Assembly: GCF_044793635.1 (NCBI RefSeq)
Contig: NZ_CP084992.1
Span: 744,001 to 808,000, forward strand
Direction of reading: 5' to 3'
Length of the DNA: 64,000 bases
DNA from: Virgibacillus_F necropolis_A
Lineage (GTDB): Bacteria; Bacillota; Bacilli; Bacillales; Amphibacillaceae
Shown here: piece after piece, positions 1-7,854 of the stretch
Layout of the letters: each line of letters opens with the position of its first letter
Position numbering within the stretch: the stretch's first letter is position 1
The notes under the pieces: generated by a model
Seen by the model: the letters and a program-made list of their open reading frames with translations, nothing else
What the model was told of the DNA's origin: nothing
Databases searched by the model: none
Position numbers and translations under genes: made by a program

Positions 1-477
1 ATCAATGTCATTCATCTCACCAATTAATTTTAAGTCAGAAAACAATCCCGTGTCACCTAGATGGTAGATAGTTTTCCCGTTTACTGTCAGTAAGACCCCT
101 GCAGGCATGCCTGTATAGATCGTAGTTCCATCATCCTCTGTAAATGCAGAGCCATGAAACGCTTGCGTAAACTTAACTTTACCAAAGTCAAATGTATGCC
201 CGCCACCTATATGCATGGGATGTGTATTCAACCCTTTTGAACCTAAGTATTCTGCTAATTCGAATGGTGCGACTACTAATGCATCATTTCTTTTTGCCAT
301 TTCAATTGTATCTCCCACATGATCGTTATGACCATGTGTAAGCAAAATTACATCTGCTTTTACTGAACTGGCATCTAAGTCACAAGCATCGTTACCTGAT
401 ATAAATGGATCGATTAAAATGGTGTGTGTACCTGTCTCGAGTTTGACAACTGAATGTCCATGATAAGATAATTTCAA
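1..477 (-). CDS. ytkL: UPF0173 metal-dependent hydrolase YtkL (3' end cut by window)
   Basis: Metallo-beta-lactamase-fold hydrolase of the UPF0173 family; substrate unknown. Translating the minus strand from a TTG at 477 gives a protein starting LKLSYHGHSVVKLETG, with the metal-binding THGHNDHVGD motif near residue 51, then HPMHIGG, FHGSA and HLGDTG, all family hallmarks. The TTG start is supported by AGGAGAG seven bases upstream (481-490) and alignment with remembered B. subtilis YtkL. The C-terminal part lies beyond base 1. It starts 48 bases downstream of the spermidine-synthase-like gene, so cotranscription is likely. Family assignment is secure; the physiological role is not known. Confidence 0.93.
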   Translation of the reverse strand, partial: MKLSYHGHSVVKLETGTHTILIDPFISGNDACDLDASSVKADVILLTHGHNDHVGDTIEMAKRNDALVVAPFELAEYLGSKGLNTHPMHIGGGHTFDFGKVKFTQAFHGSAFTEDDGTTIYTGMPAGVLLTVNGKTIYHLGDTGLFSDLKLIGEMNDID

Positions 478-525
478 CGTAATCTCTCCTTTTAATTTTT
501 CACCTGTATCTAACTCTTTACCCGT

Positions 526-2076
526 TTAATAATTTTTCCATGCATGTTCATACAAACGAATTAAATTCGGATCAATTAAAGTGTTTGGTACCAACGTGAA
601 TTTTTCACCTTTTTCATTCACAATCTTACTATCTTCATCTTTCCCAAATAGTGTTAATCCCACTAGCATATCGGATTTCAAAAACTCTGTTTCAACATTA
701 ATAGACAAATTTTCCAGATGAATTTCATCACGACTTGCCATCACAAATCCCCAGTTTCCGAAACTAGGAACATCGACATGTAGGTTTTCTGTATATAATC
801 CAGTTGATTTTACAGTCTCTGAAATTGTCCAATACACTTTAGTTGCAAAAACTGGACTTGTTGATTGGATCATTGTTGCTCCACCTGGTTTTAAGTGGTT
901 CCTGATTAACGAATAAAACTCTTTGGTGTAAAGTTTATTTAAACTTTCATTATTTGGGTCTGGTAAATCAACAATAATGACGTCATACCACTCTTCTGTT
1001 GTCTCCAGATAGCTAAATGCGTCTTTGTGAATCACTTCCACTTTATCATTGTACAGTGACCTTTCATTTAATTGTAATAGCCGCTGATTAGATTTAGCTA
1101 GATTAACAACGGCAGGGTCCAAATCTACAAGTGTAACCTGTTCAACATCCTTATACTGCAGAATTTCTTTAGCAGCAATACCGTCCCCGCCACCTAGAAT
1201 TAATACATTTTCGTGTGATTTTGCTTGGGCCATTGTTGGATGTACAAGAACCTCGTGATACCTGTACTCGTCAGTCGAACTAAATTGAAGGGATCCATTA
1301 AGATAGAGTCTTGTATCACCCTCGTCCTGGGTCAGGATAATTTTTTGATACGCACTTTGTTCCATGTATACAATTGGGTCTTTGTAAAGTTTTTGTTCGA
1401 ATGTAAAAGCCATTGCCTCTCCAAAGAATACCCCAATAATTAATAATATCGCGATTATAATTCCAAACGTTGCGTGTACTGTAAAGTTCTTAATCTCTTT
1501 CCGAAATAACCATAATATTGTTAAGGCAACTGCCAGGTTAATGCAACCAACTAGAAAAGCAGACTTTACCATCCCAAATTGCGGACGTAATAAAAATACA
1601 AATAAGAGGCCACCAACCAGTCCCCCGGCATAATCCGAGAACAGAACACGTGCAGTACTCTTATTCAGGGTTACGCCAATCTCATTGGCTTTTCTAATAA
1701 GTATTGGCAGCTCAATCCCGGTTAACCCACCAACCAATAGTGTAATAAAATATAAATAAAATGCATCTGTACCGTATGGTGCGAAGGCCGTAATACCAAA
1801 CATTGTAAAGCTTGAAAATCCACCTATTATAGCTACGCCAAATTCAATCCAAACAAATGTTAAGATGAGGTTTTTCATAACCTTTTCACTAAGACTAGCT
1901 CCGATACCCATTCCAGTTAAAAACAAGGAAATGGTTAATGTATATTGCTTCACACCATCTCCCAATATGTATGATCCCAATGCTCCAAACAAAACTTCAA
2001 AAATAATGCCACAAATAGATACAATACCAGATGCCCAGTATATCATCTTACTTTTTCTAACTGCCAGATCGTTCAT
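526..2076 (-). CDS. Membrane-fused spermidine synthase-like aminopropyltransferase
   Basis: A 516-residue protein with an N-terminal half of about seven hydrophobic helices (residues about 12-225) and a C-terminal spermidine-synthase/methyltransferase fold (about 235-490). Visible motifs are STDEYRYHEVLVHP, the nucleotide-binding LILGGGDG near residue 293, VDLDPAVV and VDLPDPN. Soluble SpeE proteins are about 280 residues and lack the membrane part. The family suggests transfer of an aminopropyl or related group from decarboxylated SAM at the membrane, but the acceptor is unknown. No AdoMet decarboxylase gene is nearby. It lies downstream of the PspA/DUF350 cluster, separated by a terminator and two repeats, and 48 bases before ytkL. 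RBS GGAGTGG precedes the ATG. Confidence 0.85.
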   Translation of the reverse strand: MNDLAVRKSKMIYWASGIVSICGIIFEVLFGALGSYILGDGVKQYTLTISLFLTGMGIGASLSEKVMKNLILTFVWIEFGVAIIGGFSSFTMFGITAFAPYGTDAFYLYFITLLVGGLTGIELPILIRKANEIGVTLNKSTARVLFSDYAGGLVGGLLFVFLLRPQFGMVKSAFLVGCINLAVALTILWLFRKEIKNFTVHATFGIIIAILLIIGVFFGEAMAFTFEQKLYKDPIVYMEQSAYQKIILTQDEGDTRLYLNGSLQFSSTDEYRYHEVLVHPTMAQAKSHENVLILGGGDGIAAKEILQYKDVEQVTLVDLDPAVVNLAKSNQRLLQLNERSLYNDKVEVIHKDAFSYLETTEEWYDVIIVDLPDPNNESLNKLYTKEFYSLIRNHLKPGGATMIQSTSPVFATKVYWTISETVKSTGLYTENLHVDVPSFGNWGFVMASRDEIHLENLSINVETEFLKSDMLVGLTLFGKDEDSKIVNEKGEKFTLVPNTLIDPNLIRLYEHAWKNY

Positions 2077-2108
2077 TTTTTACCACTCCATGCTTATAAA
2101 ACCAATTT

Positions 2109-2260
2109 AAGAAAAGCGCAAGCGCCCTGGTCAGCCCCGACAAGTTTAAGACGAATATCTTAGTGATGATTTTTATCACAAAGAGATTTGACTTAAAACC
2201 TCGAGGGGCTAGGCGCTGGAGCTAGACAGATAAACACCAAATTTTTATACTTTCTTTCCT
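2109..2260 (+). repeat. Dispersed repeat family A, short subtype (copy 1)
   Basis: Begins AAGAAAAGCGCAAGCGCC and ends GGCGCTGGAGCTAGACAG plus a shared AT-rich tail. The two halves pair (GTCAGCCCCGA with CGAGGGGCTAG, and AAGTTTAAG with CTTAAAACC), forming a long hairpin. A nearly identical copy lies at 45726-45882, and the longer subtype shares only the ends. Non-coding; mobility mechanism unknown. Confidence 0.85.
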
Positions 2261-2261
2261 T

Positions 2262-2360
2262 GTCAGAAAAACTCGGCATTCGCCTCGTCTTTAATTGCAA
2301 ATGACGAAGTTTTTCTTATACTGGCATTTGCTCAAAACATCTAAACTTTCCTTACGTGCA
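2262..2360 (+). repeat. Dispersed hairpin repeat family C (copy 1)
   Basis: The sequence AGAAAAACTCGGCATTCGCC, followed by a GCGAATG/ACGAAG-type return arm and CTTATACTGGCAT, recurs at 20910-21010 and in degenerate form at 50490-50580. It directly abuts the family A copy. Non-coding. Confidence 0.7.
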
Positions 2361-2391
2361 AAAATAGAAAAGCGGACGATTGCCCGCTTTT
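2361..2391 (-). terminator. Rho-independent terminator of the DUF350/PspA operon
   Basis: On the minus strand AAAAGCGG and CCGCTTTT form an eight-pair stem with an eight-base loop, followed by CTATTTTT. It lies ten bases past the DUF350 stop codon, so the spermidine-synthase-like gene probably relies on read-through or its own promoter. Confidence 0.8.
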
Positions 2392-2401
2392 CATCTGATA
2401 A

Positions 2402-2797
2402 TTATGTTATGGACGCTCCAATTACAAACGCTAATCCGATAGATACACCCATTGATAATATTCCTACCGCCATATTATTTTTGGAAAGCTGTTCCTCTAC
2501 TGATATCTTCCCACTAAATAAATCAAATAATAAATAGGCAATCATCTGTAACACAACACCATAAATTCCCCAAATTAATGTTTCATAAATTTCAGTGCTA
2601 TGATAGATAGCAAAAGCCAAAATAATACATATACCAATAATTTTACCAGAAATTGACATCGCAACTGCTACATTTCCATCATGAACAGCTTCTAAATCTT
2701 TATATTTCTTAGTCATCATTTCAAAAATAAATAACCCAATCAATACAATTACTACTGAAATTGCAAAATAAACAAATGTCGCAATAAATGGTCCCAT
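2402..2797 (-). CDS. DUF350 family membrane protein
   Basis: A 131-residue, very hydrophobic protein with about four membrane helices in two similar halves, the pattern of DUF350 (YjfL-type) proteins. Biochemical function is unknown. It begins 15 bases after the DUF4247 lipoprotein stop, with RBS AAAGGAGAG before the ATG. The family recurrently neighbours PspA homologues (in E. coli, yjfL lies beside the pspA-like yjfJ), which supports an envelope role. A strong terminator follows it. Confidence 0.85.
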   Translation of the reverse strand: MGPFIATFVYFAISVVIVLIGLFIFEMMTKKYKDLEAVHDGNVAVAMSISGKIIGICIILAFAIYHSTEIYETLIWGIYGVVLQMIAYLLFDLFSGKISVEEQLSKNNMAVGILSMGVSIGLAFVIGASIT

Positions 2798-2812
2798 TAT
2801 TTCACTCTCCTT

Positions 2813-3463
2813 TTATTTTCCTGCACCAGGTCCGCCACCCCTAAATGATGTATCGCCCCGGTAAGGTGTTCCATATCCTCCACCAGTATATCCTCCGTAA
2901 CAACTGCCTGATTTACATTCTCGTGTCCTACGTTTTCCCCAATCATCTACATCGAGTACGTCGTCCAATAATCTGAATGCAAAGTATGTACTTAAAAAGC
3001 TTGGTGAATAATTACGTCGCACAAATTCGTCGCCAGCGACTTCTATTATTAATGCATCATTGTCATCTGGACTTACTTTTAATGTAACAAAATAATTAGG
3101 ATAAATGAGTATCTGCTGATCATCTTTAACTTCACTCATTTTGTCGGGCTCTATAGTCGAAGATAAAACGGATGATAGTTCACTCAATTCAAATCGTTTA
3201 GTAGCATAAATTTCAGCTTCATTTGAATCAACTGTAACGACATCCATTAAAGCAAAGTTGGCTTCGATAATATCATCTATATCGTTGCTTGTATTATTTT
3301 TTATCTTATTAATAATTTCTTCTTTAGTTGGTTCTTCTGGAATATTATCTGCCGTAATCTCAATATCTTCAGACATGCCTCTTTCGTTAGAAAACGGAGA
3401 CGAACAACCCGTAGCTATAATCATGATGATTACTAAACCAATAAGCACACTCCATTTCTTCAC
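2813..3463 (-). CDS. DUF4247 family lipoprotein
   Basis: A 216-residue exported protein. The signal peptide ends in a lipobox (IIATGC, cysteine at residue 20), predicting attachment to the outer face of the membrane. A mixed alpha/beta region follows, then a C-terminal tail rich in Gly, Arg and Tyr (about residues 183-216). Family DUF4247 has no assigned activity. The start is a GTG preceded by GGGAGG. It is separated from upstream pspA by 97 bases holding a strong hairpin (3512-3543), so its expression may be lower than that of pspA. Family call from overall architecture and neighbours. Confidence 0.78.
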   Translation of the reverse strand: MKKWSVLIGLVIIMIIATGCSSPFSNERGMSEDIEITADNIPEEPTKEEIINKIKNNTSNDIDDIIEANFALMDVVTVDSNEAEIYATKRFELSELSSVLSSTIEPDKMSEVKDDQQILIYPNYFVTLKVSPDDNDALIIEVAGDEFVRRNYSPSFLSTYFAFRLLDDVLDVDDWGKRRTRECKSGSCYGGYTGGGYGTPYRGDTSFRGGGPGAGK

Positions 3464-3506
3464 CTATTATTCCTCCCTTCATGTAAAATGAACTTCATAA
3501 CATGAA

Positions 3507-3548
3507 AATTTGGGGCAGACTCTATTGCTAAAGAGTCTGCCCCCTTTA
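3507..3548 (-). terminator. Intra-operon hairpin between pspA and the DUF4247 gene
   Basis: A perfect 12-bp inverted repeat, GGGGCAGACTCT paired with AGAGTCTGCCCC around an eight-base loop, followed on the minus strand by AAATTTTC. It could be a partial terminator or an mRNA-processing/stability hairpin between pspA and the downstream genes. Confidence 0.75.
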
Positions 3549-3560
3549 CCTTTATTTCTA

Positions 3561-4229
3561 TTATTCTTTACCCATTTTCTTTTTCAATGCAGCAAGTTCA
3601 TCATCAACACCATTGTCTTCTAAATCTTCAAATTCATCATCCAATGAACGACTCTCTTTTGAAAGATCCTCACTGGTTTCTGCTTCTGCTTCAAATCGCA
3701 TAACCTTTTCTTCCATACGTTCAAAGCCTGCTTTTGAGTCATCGTTTCCAACAGAAGACATTGTACGATTCATTTTTGTGCGTGTTTTGGCTGACTCTGC
3801 ACGTGCCTTTAACGAATCTTGTTTCAATTTCATTTCTTGATATTCTTTTTTCATTTCATCAAGTTTATCACGTAGCATATCTGAATCTTTTTTAGCGCGC
3901 TCCCATGATTCTTTTAACAAGTTAGCTTGTTTCTCATGTTCACCTTTATCTTGTAATGCACGGCGTGCTAAATCTTCATCATTTGCATTAAGTGCTTTTT
4001 CTGCTTGTTTTTGTCTTTTGTCTACCATTGCTTGTGCATCGTCTGATTTACGTTTAAGCATTTTCTCATTCGCAATTTGTTTTGCTACAGCAGATTCTAC
4101 TTCACGAATGTCCTCCGCCATATCACGCATGAACTGATCTAACATTTTTACCGGATCTTCTGCTTTATCTAACAATGTATTTAACTCGGAACTTACTACT
4201 GTTGAAACACGTTTAAAAAATTTAAACAT
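3561..4229 (-). CDS. pspA: PspA/IM30 family phage-shock protein
   Basis: A 222-residue protein starting MFKFFKRVSTVVSSELNTLL, the amphipathic membrane-binding helix typical of PspA/LiaH/IM30. Long charged coiled-coil segments follow (about residues 25-190), then an acidic tail. The family forms rings or filaments that bind damaged membrane and counter proton leakage. It is 13 bases downstream of the DUF4178 gene and under the same sigma-W-like promoter (4801-4827), which matches the sigma-W control known for B. subtilis pspA. No PspF-like or PspBC genes are near, consistent with Firmicute systems. Confidence 0.95.
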   Translation of the reverse strand: MFKFFKRVSTVVSSELNTLLDKAEDPVKMLDQFMRDMAEDIREVESAVAKQIANEKMLKRKSDDAQAMVDKRQKQAEKALNANDEDLARRALQDKGEHEKQANLLKESWERAKKDSDMLRDKLDEMKKEYQEMKLKQDSLKARAESAKTRTKMNRTMSSVGNDDSKAGFERMEEKVMRFEAEAETSEDLSKESRSLDDEFEDLEDNGVDDELAALKKKMGKE

Positions 4230-4242
4230 TTAATTTCCTCCT

Positions 4243-4755
4243 CTAATTTGAACCAGCTAATATTTTAATTTCATATGCTTCTATTGGATAACCATAACTT
4301 ACCTCAAACTCTGTACCCCATGACTCAACGCTTAAATAGTTTGCGTCATCGCTGTCACTATAATCAGCATAATGTGTTTCTGAACCCTGTAAATTTGAAC
4401 TTCTACCTTCTCCTGTAACGGCCGCTTTGCCTTCTTCTTCTAAGAAATAAGTTTTACTATCATAAACCAATTTTTTTGGGAAAGGTTTATTTACAGGAAG
4501 TTGAATTTTTTTATAGATACCAAGCTCTAGTTCATCATCCATTTCAGCGGCTAACCAAATGGTATCATGTCCTTCTAACAATTGATATCCATACCATTTA
4601 TAACTACCATCACGATAAGTGATTTTTCCTACCACTTCATAATCACGCAGATCATAAGTAATGATATCACCAACTTTGATTGATAATGCATCACGTTCTT
4701 TTGGTGCAGGTCGATCGTCATCTTTCTTCTTAAATAAATTTGAAAATAAGCCCAC
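4243..4755 (-). CDS. DUF4178 domain protein, first gene of the PspA operon
   Basis: A 170-residue soluble protein. A beta-rich DUF4178-like region runs from about residue 25 (IKVGDIITYDLRDYEVVGKI) through YGYQLLEGHDTIWLAAE to the C-terminus. Function is unknown; the family is strongly linked to PspA, DUF350 and polyamine-type enzymes. The GTG at 4755 is chosen over the ATG at 4773 because AGAGGTG lies five bases upstream of it, inside the longer reading frame. First gene after the sigma-W-like promoter. Confidence 0.82.
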   Translation of the reverse strand: MGLFSNLFKKKDDDRPAPKERDALSIKVGDIITYDLRDYEVVGKITYRDGSYKWYGYQLLEGHDTIWLAAEMDDELELGIYKKIQLPVNKPFPKKLVYDSKTYFLEEEGKAAVTGEGRSSNLQGSETHYADYSDSDDANYLSVESWGTEFEVSYGYPIEAYEIKILAGSN

Positions 4756-4800
4756 AAATTCACCTCTTTGCATCTAAGTATTACTTCCTACATTCCGTAT

Positions 4801-4827
4801 TACGAATACAGAATAGAAAAGGTTTCA
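4801..4827 (-). promoter_or_regulatory. Sigma-W-type (ECF) promoter of the DUF4178-pspA operon
   Basis: On the minus strand TGAAAC (4827-4822) is followed after 17 bases by CGTA (4804-4801), matching the B. subtilis sigma-W consensus (TGAAAC, about 16, CGTA). It lies 46 bases upstream of the GTG start. B. subtilis pspA is a known sigma-W target, which supports the call. Confidence 0.8.
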
Positions 4828-4849
4828 TAATTTTTATTTCACACTGAAA

Positions 4850-4935
4850 GTAATATAAGTTTTTATAGATATCAGTATAAGTACAACTACGGCTTTCGCC
4901 ATTAAAGCTTGGCGATAATCCAAGTTTTCTAATCT
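4850..4935 (+). repeat. Repeat family C second module
   Basis: The hairpin GGCTTTCGCCATTAA with TTGGCGATAATCCAAG is shared with 21016-21065 and, inverted, with 46443-46500 and 55168-55225. It sits just upstream of the sigma-W promoter in the divergent gap. Non-coding. Confidence 0.6.
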
Positions 4936-5021
4936 ATAGTTATTGTATCATTTTTTCATTTTATGAATAGTAATTACATTTTTGTTATACTAAGGGTATT
5001 CTATGTTTATGAGGTGAGGAA

Positions 5022-6119
5022 ATGACAAATCGAATTGATACACTACTTACAGAAATGAAATCCTCTAATTTAGATAGCTTGCTTGTGACATCAAAAGCAA
5101 ATGTCTATTATTTGAGTAACTACTTAACTGATCCACATGAACGGGTAATTGCTATATATATATCCGCCAATCATGATCCTATCTTAATCCTGCCAAATAT
5201 GGAAAAAGAAGATGCTATTGCTGCAGGTTGGTCTTATGAAATAATTGGTTACCATGATCATGAAGATCCATGGGAACTATTTAAAGCAACACTAAATAAA
5301 AGCAACAAAATACCACAATCAATCGGAATTGAGTATGATCAAATTACAATGGATAGATACAATGCTGTAACTTCTATTCTTCCTAAAACTACAGTTATTG
5401 ATGCAAAAGAAACATTAGCAAATCTACGCGTGATAAAAAGTAAAAAAGAATATACCATACTTAAACAAGCTGCAGACCTTGCTGATTTTGGTATTGAGAC
5501 TGGTATCAATGCTATTAAAGAGGGCGCCCGTGAGATTGACATCATTGCTACCATTGAATATGAATTAAAGAAAAAGGGAATTCAAGGAATGTCATTTGCT
5601 ACAATGGCTCTTTCAGGCGCTAAGACCGCTTCCCCACATGGAAACCCTGGCACGAAAGAAATTGAAAAAGGTGATATGGTTCTATTTGATCTGGGTGTTG
5701 TTTATAACGGTTATTGCTCCGATATCACACGAACTGTCGCATACAAATCAATCACAGAAGAACAAAAGAAGATCTATCATACAGTATTAGAAGCAGAACA
5801 AAAATCAATCGATATTTCTAAGATTGGTACTGCAGTTGGTCAGGTTGACTTAGCCGCAAGAAATCATATTGAGTCGGCAGGATATGGTGAATACTTTACC
5901 CATCGAATCGGTCACGGAATTGGAATTGAAACGCACGAATATCCATCCATGCACAGTAAAAATGAGTTATCTTTAAAAGAAGGAATGTGCTATACGGTTG
6001 AACCGGGAATTTATGTTCCGAATACTGGTGGGGTAAGAATCGAGGACATGCTTTACATGACTGATAAGGGCCCTGAAATTTTAACAAATTCACCAAAAGA
6101 ATTACGTATTATTGAATAA
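5022..6119 (+). CDS. M24 family Xaa-Pro dipeptidase/aminopeptidase
   Basis: A 365-residue metallopeptidase. The N-terminal creatinase-like domain (about 1-125) is followed by the pita-bread catalytic domain. The five metal ligands are visible: Asp in LFDLGV, Asp in CSDITR, His in HRIGHGIG, Glu in TVEPGI and Glu in RIEDM. It should cleave X-Pro bonds in cytoplasmic peptides using Mn or Co. Length and motifs match B. subtilis YkvY/YqhT-type proteins, and the exact orthologue is uncertain. RBS GAGGTGAGG precedes the ATG. A terminator follows at 6131-6162. Divergent from the PspA operon. Confidence 0.92.
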   Translation: MTNRIDTLLTEMKSSNLDSLLVTSKANVYYLSNYLTDPHERVIAIYISANHDPILILPNMEKEDAIAAGWSYEIIGYHDHEDPWELFKATLNKSNKIPQSIGIEYDQITMDRYNAVTSILPKTTVIDAKETLANLRVIKSKKEYTILKQAADLADFGIETGINAIKEGAREIDIIATIEYELKKKGIQGMSFATMALSGAKTASPHGNPGTKEIEKGDMVLFDLGVVYNGYCSDITRTVAYKSITEEQKKIYHTVLEAEQKSIDISKIGTAVGQVDLAARNHIESAGYGEYFTHRIGHGIGIETHEYPSMHSKNELSLKEGMCYTVEPGIYVPNTGGVRIEDMLYMTDKGPEILTNSPKELRIIE

Positions 6120-6130
6120 AATTGGTAAGA

Positions 6131-6162
6131 ATAGCCGGGCGACATAGCCCGGCTATTTTTTT
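6131..6162 (+). terminator. Terminator of the M24 peptidase gene
   Basis: ATAGCCGGGC and GCCCGGCTAT pair around a short loop, followed by seven T residues, 12 bases past the stop codon. Confidence 0.9.
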
Positions 6163-6187
6163 GTAGAATCTTTATCGTACTGCCTAC

Positions 6188-6476
6188 TAAGAAAAGCCCA
6201 AGCGCCCGTTAGCGACGTATGGACTATGCCCACGCAACGTGGGTAGTTCGATGTTGCCACGCAAAGTGGCGGTTTAAATCGAACCTCCTTCCTCTGAGAT
6301 AAAGAAAACACGTCCCTTCATAGGGGTGTGCCGACGCCTGAGCGCAAGCCCGCTTTTAGTTGGCCTTCCTTCTAACAATTGATGTTGACCTATCGTATGG
6401 AGGTGAAGGAAGTCCACTAGGCGCTGGGCGCTTGCGCCAGACAGATTAACGCCAAAGTTTTATACTTTCGTTCCTA
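6188..6476 (+). repeat. Dispersed repeat family A, long subtype (copy 1)
   Basis: Starts AAGAAAAGCCCAAGCGCCCG and ends CTAGGCGCTGGGCGCTTGCG plus the AT-rich tail. Internal blocks TGCCCACGCAACGTGGGTAG and TTAAATCGAACCTCCTTCC recur at 22683-22873, 45884-46740 (split), 55045-55380 and 61165-61375. No coding potential is supported. It fills the convergent gap between the M24 peptidase and ald. Confidence 0.85.
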
Positions 6477-6477
6477 A

Positions 6478-6511
6478 AAAAAGGTACATCTCAACGCTGA
6501 GATGTACCTTT
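6478..6511 (-). terminator. Terminator of ald
   Basis: On the minus strand AAAGGTACATCTCA pairs with TGAGATGTACCTTT around a four-base loop and runs into a T tract. It starts six bases past the ald stop codon. Confidence 0.9.
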
Positions 6512-6516
6512 CTAAT

Positions 6517-7635
6517 TTATTTCTGCAATAATGCCTGAACTTCATCATAATGTAGTTCATGTGATTCAGCAACTGCTTTATAGGTTACAAATCCATCTAA
6601 CGTGTTGATACCTTTACGCAATGCTTCGTTTTCCATGCAAGCCTTGACGTAGCCCTTATTCGCTAATTGTAATGCATAAGGAACTGTTACATTTGTTAAT
6701 CCAATTGTAGATGTACGCGGAACTGCACCTGGCATATTCGCTACAGCATAGTGTTGAACACCATGCTTCGTATATGTTGGATTATCATGTGTAGTAATTC
6801 GATCTGTTGTTTCAAAAATTCCACCTTGATCAATTGCTACGTCAACTATCACTGATCCTTCTGACATAGATTGCACCATTTCTTCGGTAACCAATCTAGG
6901 CGCTTTTGCACCCGGAATTAGTACTGCACCAATAACAAGGTCAGATTCAGCTACTGCTTCTTTTAAATTCAATGGATTAGACATTAATGTATTAATGGAT
7001 GAACCAAAAATATCATCTAATTCTCTTAAGCGTTCAGGGCTTAAGTCGACTATCGTTACATCAGCACCAAGGCCAACTGCTATTTTAGCAGCATTTGTAC
7101 CAACAACACCGCCACCGATTACAGTAACTTTCGCTCGTTTTACACCAGGGATACCAGCAAGTAATATCCCTTTCCCACCCTTAGGTTTTTCTAAGAATTG
7201 TGCACCAATTTGCGCCGCCATACGTCCTGCAACTTCACTCATAGGTGTTAACAGTGGAAGTGATCTGTTTTCCAGTTGGACTGTCTCATATGCAATTCCA
7301 ATTACTTTTTTATCAATAAGTGCTTTCGTTAACTCTGGCTCTGCAGCTAGATGTAGATATGTAAATAAAATTAAACCTTCATAAAAATAGTAATATTCTT
7401 CCTGGAGTGGTTCTTTTACTTTCATAACCATTTCCTGTTCCCAAGCTTCTTTAGCAGTTTGAACAATTTGAGCTCCTGCTTCTTGATATTGTTCGTCAAC
7501 AAACCCCGAACCAATACCTGCACCTGTTTCGACAATGACTTCGTGTCCAGCATTCTTTAATGATAAGACTCCTGCTGGTGCCATAGCTACTCTGTTTTCA
7601 TTATTCTTAATCTCTTTTGGAACTCCGATTCTCAT
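6517..7635 (-). CDS. ald: Alanine dehydrogenase
   Basis: A 372-residue NAD-dependent enzyme interconverting L-alanine and pyruvate plus ammonia. The N-terminus MRIGVPKEIKNNENRVAMAP is diagnostic. The catalytic lysine region (MKVKEPLQEEY) and histidine region (FTYLHLAAEPEL) are intact, and the NAD-binding VIGGGVVGTNAAKIA lies near residue 170. Length equals the B. subtilis enzyme, which is used for alanine catabolism and for sporulation. It is monocistronic: a promoter region of about 200 bases precedes it and a strong terminator follows. Confidence 0.97.
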   Translation of the reverse strand: MRIGVPKEIKNNENRVAMAPAGVLSLKNAGHEVIVETGAGIGSGFVDEQYQEAGAQIVQTAKEAWEQEMVMKVKEPLQEEYYYFYEGLILFTYLHLAAEPELTKALIDKKVIGIAYETVQLENRSLPLLTPMSEVAGRMAAQIGAQFLEKPKGGKGILLAGIPGVKRAKVTVIGGGVVGTNAAKIAVGLGADVTIVDLSPERLRELDDIFGSSINTLMSNPLNLKEAVAESDLVIGAVLIPGAKAPRLVTEEMVQSMSEGSVIVDVAIDQGGIFETTDRITTHDNPTYTKHGVQHYAVANMPGAVPRTSTIGLTNVTVPYALQLANKGYVKACMENEALRKGINTLDGFVTYKAVAESHELHYDEVQALLQK

Positions 7636-7779
7636 TACCTACACACTCCTTACTTCCATTTCAATATTTTATTAGGAAAATATGACTAATCATAACACTC
7701 TTATTATATCAAATATACAATAATAATAACATGAAGAAAAAAACGCTTTCATATAATAAAAATAATCACATAAATTAAC

Positions 7780-7803
7780 CCACCCCTATTAAAAAGGGGT
7801 GGA
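7780..7803 (-). terminator. Hairpin between the small TTG-start gene and ald
   Basis: CCACCCCT pairs with AGGGGTGG around AT-rich bases. It sits about 50 bases past the stop codon of the small gene at 7855-8007 and upstream of ald. The T tract is weak, so it may be a terminator or a leader structure. Confidence 0.5.
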
Positions 7804-7854
7804 TCTTGATTCATTTAGAAAGTGAAAGTCTATTTGGGAAGCATCAGAGCTTCA

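Noticed and set aside
7738..7751. Half-site AACGCTTTCA upstream of ald resembling a CcpA cre box
   Set aside because: Only one half of the palindrome fits; the other is all A residues.
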